From Ilumatobacteraceae bacterium (lineage in GTDB: Bacteria; Actinomycetota; Acidimicrobiia; Acidimicrobiales; Ilumatobacteraceae), in assembly GCA_022843125.1 (NCBI GenBank), contig JALHOG010000059.1:1-34308 (forward strand): 34,308 nucleotides of DNA, written 5' to 3'. Under the pieces are notes generated by a model, which was not told the origin of the DNA, ran no database searches, and saw only the letters and a list, made by a program, of their open reading frames with translations. This document shows, piece after piece, positions 32,974-34,308 of the stretch; within the stretch, counting starts at the first letter, position 1, and every line of letters begins with the position of its first letter. The position numbers and the translations under genes are program-made.

Positions 32974-33000
32974 TCTGCATCCTAACATGCAGATCTGCAT
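32974..33000. promoter_or_regulatory. vapBC operator with repeated TCTGCAT motif
   Basis: ATGCAGATCTGCAT (32987-33000) is a perfect 14-bp palindrome. A further TCTGCAT at 32974-32980 makes an inverted pair with ATGCAGA (32987-32993). The minus-strand -10 candidate TAGGAT (complement of 32979-32984) lies between, so bound VapB/VapBC would block the promoter, as is usual for these autoregulated operons. Confidence 0.7.
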
Positions 33001-33039
33001 CTCCCGTCCGGAACGACTGACGAGGATCATCGACGAGGA

Positions 33040-34308
33040 TCAGGGTGACACGGTGGCGGCAGCGAGCGCGCCATGCGGGATCAGGATCGTGTCGCCGACT
33101 CGCAGGAGGTGGCTCACCCCGTCGGTCCATCCGTTGTAGTTGACGATGTCGGTCATGCTGACCCCGAACCGGCTCGCGATGAGCGAGATGCTGTCGCCCG
33201 GCATCACGGTGTAGGTCTGCTCGATCTCGCTCACCGCGAGTGGCGGCGCGGTCGCCGGTGCCGCACCGGCCGGGATCACGAGCGTGTCGCCGACGATGAA
33301 CGTGTCCATGACGGCGGGGTCGTTCGCCGCATCGAGCTCCTCGACCGTGATGCCGTAGAGCCGGGCGACGAGCGCGGGGCTCTCGCCCGGGCTGATCACG
33401 TGAACGTTCCGGGGCGCAGTGGTGAGCGGCGGGGCGGTCAACGGAGGCGCGACAGTGTTCTCCGGCGCCGCGGTCCCGGCGACGGTCGCCGGTGCGGTCG
33501 ACGCCGGGACCGTCCCCGGGGGGAAGGCGGTCTGCGGTTCGACGGCGCCGTCGGGGCCGATCGTGTCGCAGTCGGCGAGGTACTCGAAGCCGCCCTCCGT
33601 GCCGAGCACGCCGGTGCAGCGGTAGGTGGTGACCGCCGGCGGTCTGGTGATCGCCGGCGGCCCGGTGACGACCACCGGCGCGTCCACCGGCGCGTCCGTC
33701 GGGCACGGCACGCTGACCGTGACCCCACCGGACGTGTCCTGGCACACCGGTGCCGGCAGCGCCGGGGCGTACGAACTCGTCGGGATCGTCGGTGGGACGG
33801 TGGCGGCTGGGACGTACGCGATGTCGATGACGTCGCCGGGGAACAGCACATGGTCGAGGCCGTCGTCCCACCCGTTCGCGAACGCGATGTCGAGGGGGTC
33901 GATGCCGTACGTCGTCGCGATCGACGACAGCGATTCGCCCGGCGAGACCTCGTACCGGATGACCTGGACCGCGGTGTTCGCCGGTGCGCTCACGACGCTG
34001 TCGATCGAGGTCGTCAGCGGCACGGTCGTCGCCGCGACCTCGATCGGGAGGGTGATCGTCGATGCCGGCACCGTGGGCGGGGCGGTGAACGGGGACCAGC
34101 CGGTGGTGAGCGGGGGGAGCTCGGCCACGGGGGTGCACTCGAAGTAGTAGCGGTACACACCGTCGTCGCCGAACAGGCCGGCACACCGCCACGCGACACC
34201 GTTCAGCGTGGTGACCGGCGCGCCGTCGCCGGCGGAAGGGGCGGTGGGTTCGCCGGGGCCGATGAGGGCGAGGCCGGCCACGCCGGCGCCGACGGCGACC
34301 ACCGAGCC
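33040..34308 (-). CDS. Triple-LysM protein with Cys-containing repeat modules (5' partial)
   Basis: At least 420 residues; the frame is open to the window edge. The GTG at 34302 may be internal, and a hydrophobic stretch (VAVGAGVAGLALIG) marks a signal or anchor helix. Three LysM domains follow, by residue from 34302: about 112-160 (RYEVSPGESLSSIATTYGI), about 295-340 (VHVISPGESPALVARLYGI) and about 362-408 (TYTVMPGDSISLIASRFGV), which bind peptidoglycan glycan chains. Two short modules with paired cysteines (WRCAGLFGDDGVYRYYFECT and YRCTGVLGTEGGFEYLADCD) sit before LysM1 and between LysM1 and LysM2, joined by Pro/Thr/Ala linkers. No hydrolase domain is visible. Probable role: cell-wall-bound structural or adaptor protein. 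Confidence 0.85.
   Translation of the reverse strand, partial: GSVVAVGAGVAGLALIGPGEPTAPSAGDGAPVTTLNGVAWRCAGLFGDDGVYRYYFECTPVAELPPLTTGWSPFTAPPTVPASTITLPIEVAATTVPLTTSIDSVVSAPANTAVQVIRYEVSPGESLSSIATTYGIDPLDIAFANGWDDGLDHVLFPGDVIDIAYVPAATVPPTIPTSSYAPALPAPVCQDTSGGVTVSVPCPTDAPVDAPVVVTGPPAITRPPAVTTYRCTGVLGTEGGFEYLADCDTIGPDGAVEPQTAFPPGTVPASTAPATVAGTAAPENTVAPPLTAPPLTTAPRNVHVISPGESPALVARLYGITVEELDAANDPAVMDTFIVGDTLVIPAGAAPATAPPLAVSEIEQTYTVMPGDSISLIASRFGVSMTDIVNYNGWTDGVSHLLRVGDTILIPHGALAAATVSP

Overview
The window is dense, GC-rich chromosomal DNA with many GTG starts and short or overlapping gene junctions, typical of Actinomycetota. Two putative F420-dependent oxidoreductases, a GlgE-type alpha-glucan pathway, a TIGR03085-family protein, a SoxR without SoxS and many apparently leaderless genes point to a free-living actinobacterium. 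My best guess is an Acidimicrobiia (Ilumatobacter-like) genome; that placement is inference, with no rRNA here to confirm it. No phage, transposase, integrase or CRISPR array is visible. No gene-free stretch exceeds about 220 bp; the longest (19156-19376) holds only a weak promoter and a good ribosome binding site.

Layout. 1-4321: the 3' part of a large LuxR-type ATPase regulator converges on an M20 peptidase and a DUF1269 membrane protein. 4422-7500: a Baeyer-Villiger-type flavin monooxygenase, a FmdB-type zinc ribbon protein and an MFS transporter. 7595-11749: a tightly coupled three-gene cassette made of a patatin phospholipase with two cyclic-nucleotide-binding domains, an FtsX/MacB-like permease, and an ABC ATPase that itself ends in a cyclic-nucleotide-binding domain. 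11839-12831: tRNA-Lys and an SMP-30/gluconolactonase-like protein. A perfect 33-bp inverted repeat (12834-12909) separates these from the leftward glgE-mak-glgB operon (12913-18430), which is preceded by a TIGR03085 gene. 19377-22091: a large secreted ExeM/NucH-type nuclease.

22104-24571 holds an F420-type LLM oxidoreductase, an enoyl-CoA hydratase and a sigma-like helix-turn-helix protein whose 3' end overlaps the hydratase. 24652-27571 holds an FHA-domain ORF that runs antisense through soxR, then soxR itself, divergent from a Rieske fusion protein. The soxR/Rieske gap has a clean SoxR-type box inside a 19-bp promoter spacer. 27609-30403: a small secreted protein and a TetR/DHA2 efflux pair with overlapping divergent promoters and repeated TTGACA-type operator motifs. 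30419-32253: a four-gene translationally coupled cluster (PPOX/F420 protein, DUF3467, VOC, HAD nucleotidase). 32344-32972: a vapBC toxin-antitoxin pair with a palindromic operator. 33040-34308: a three-LysM protein cut by the window edge.

The most interesting items are the double cyclic-nucleotide-linked lipase/ABC cassette, the two double-palindrome elements (12834 and 32273), the SoxR-controlled leaderless Rieske fusion, and the recurring -10 hexamer 6-7 nt before start codons, which suggests common leaderless transcription.
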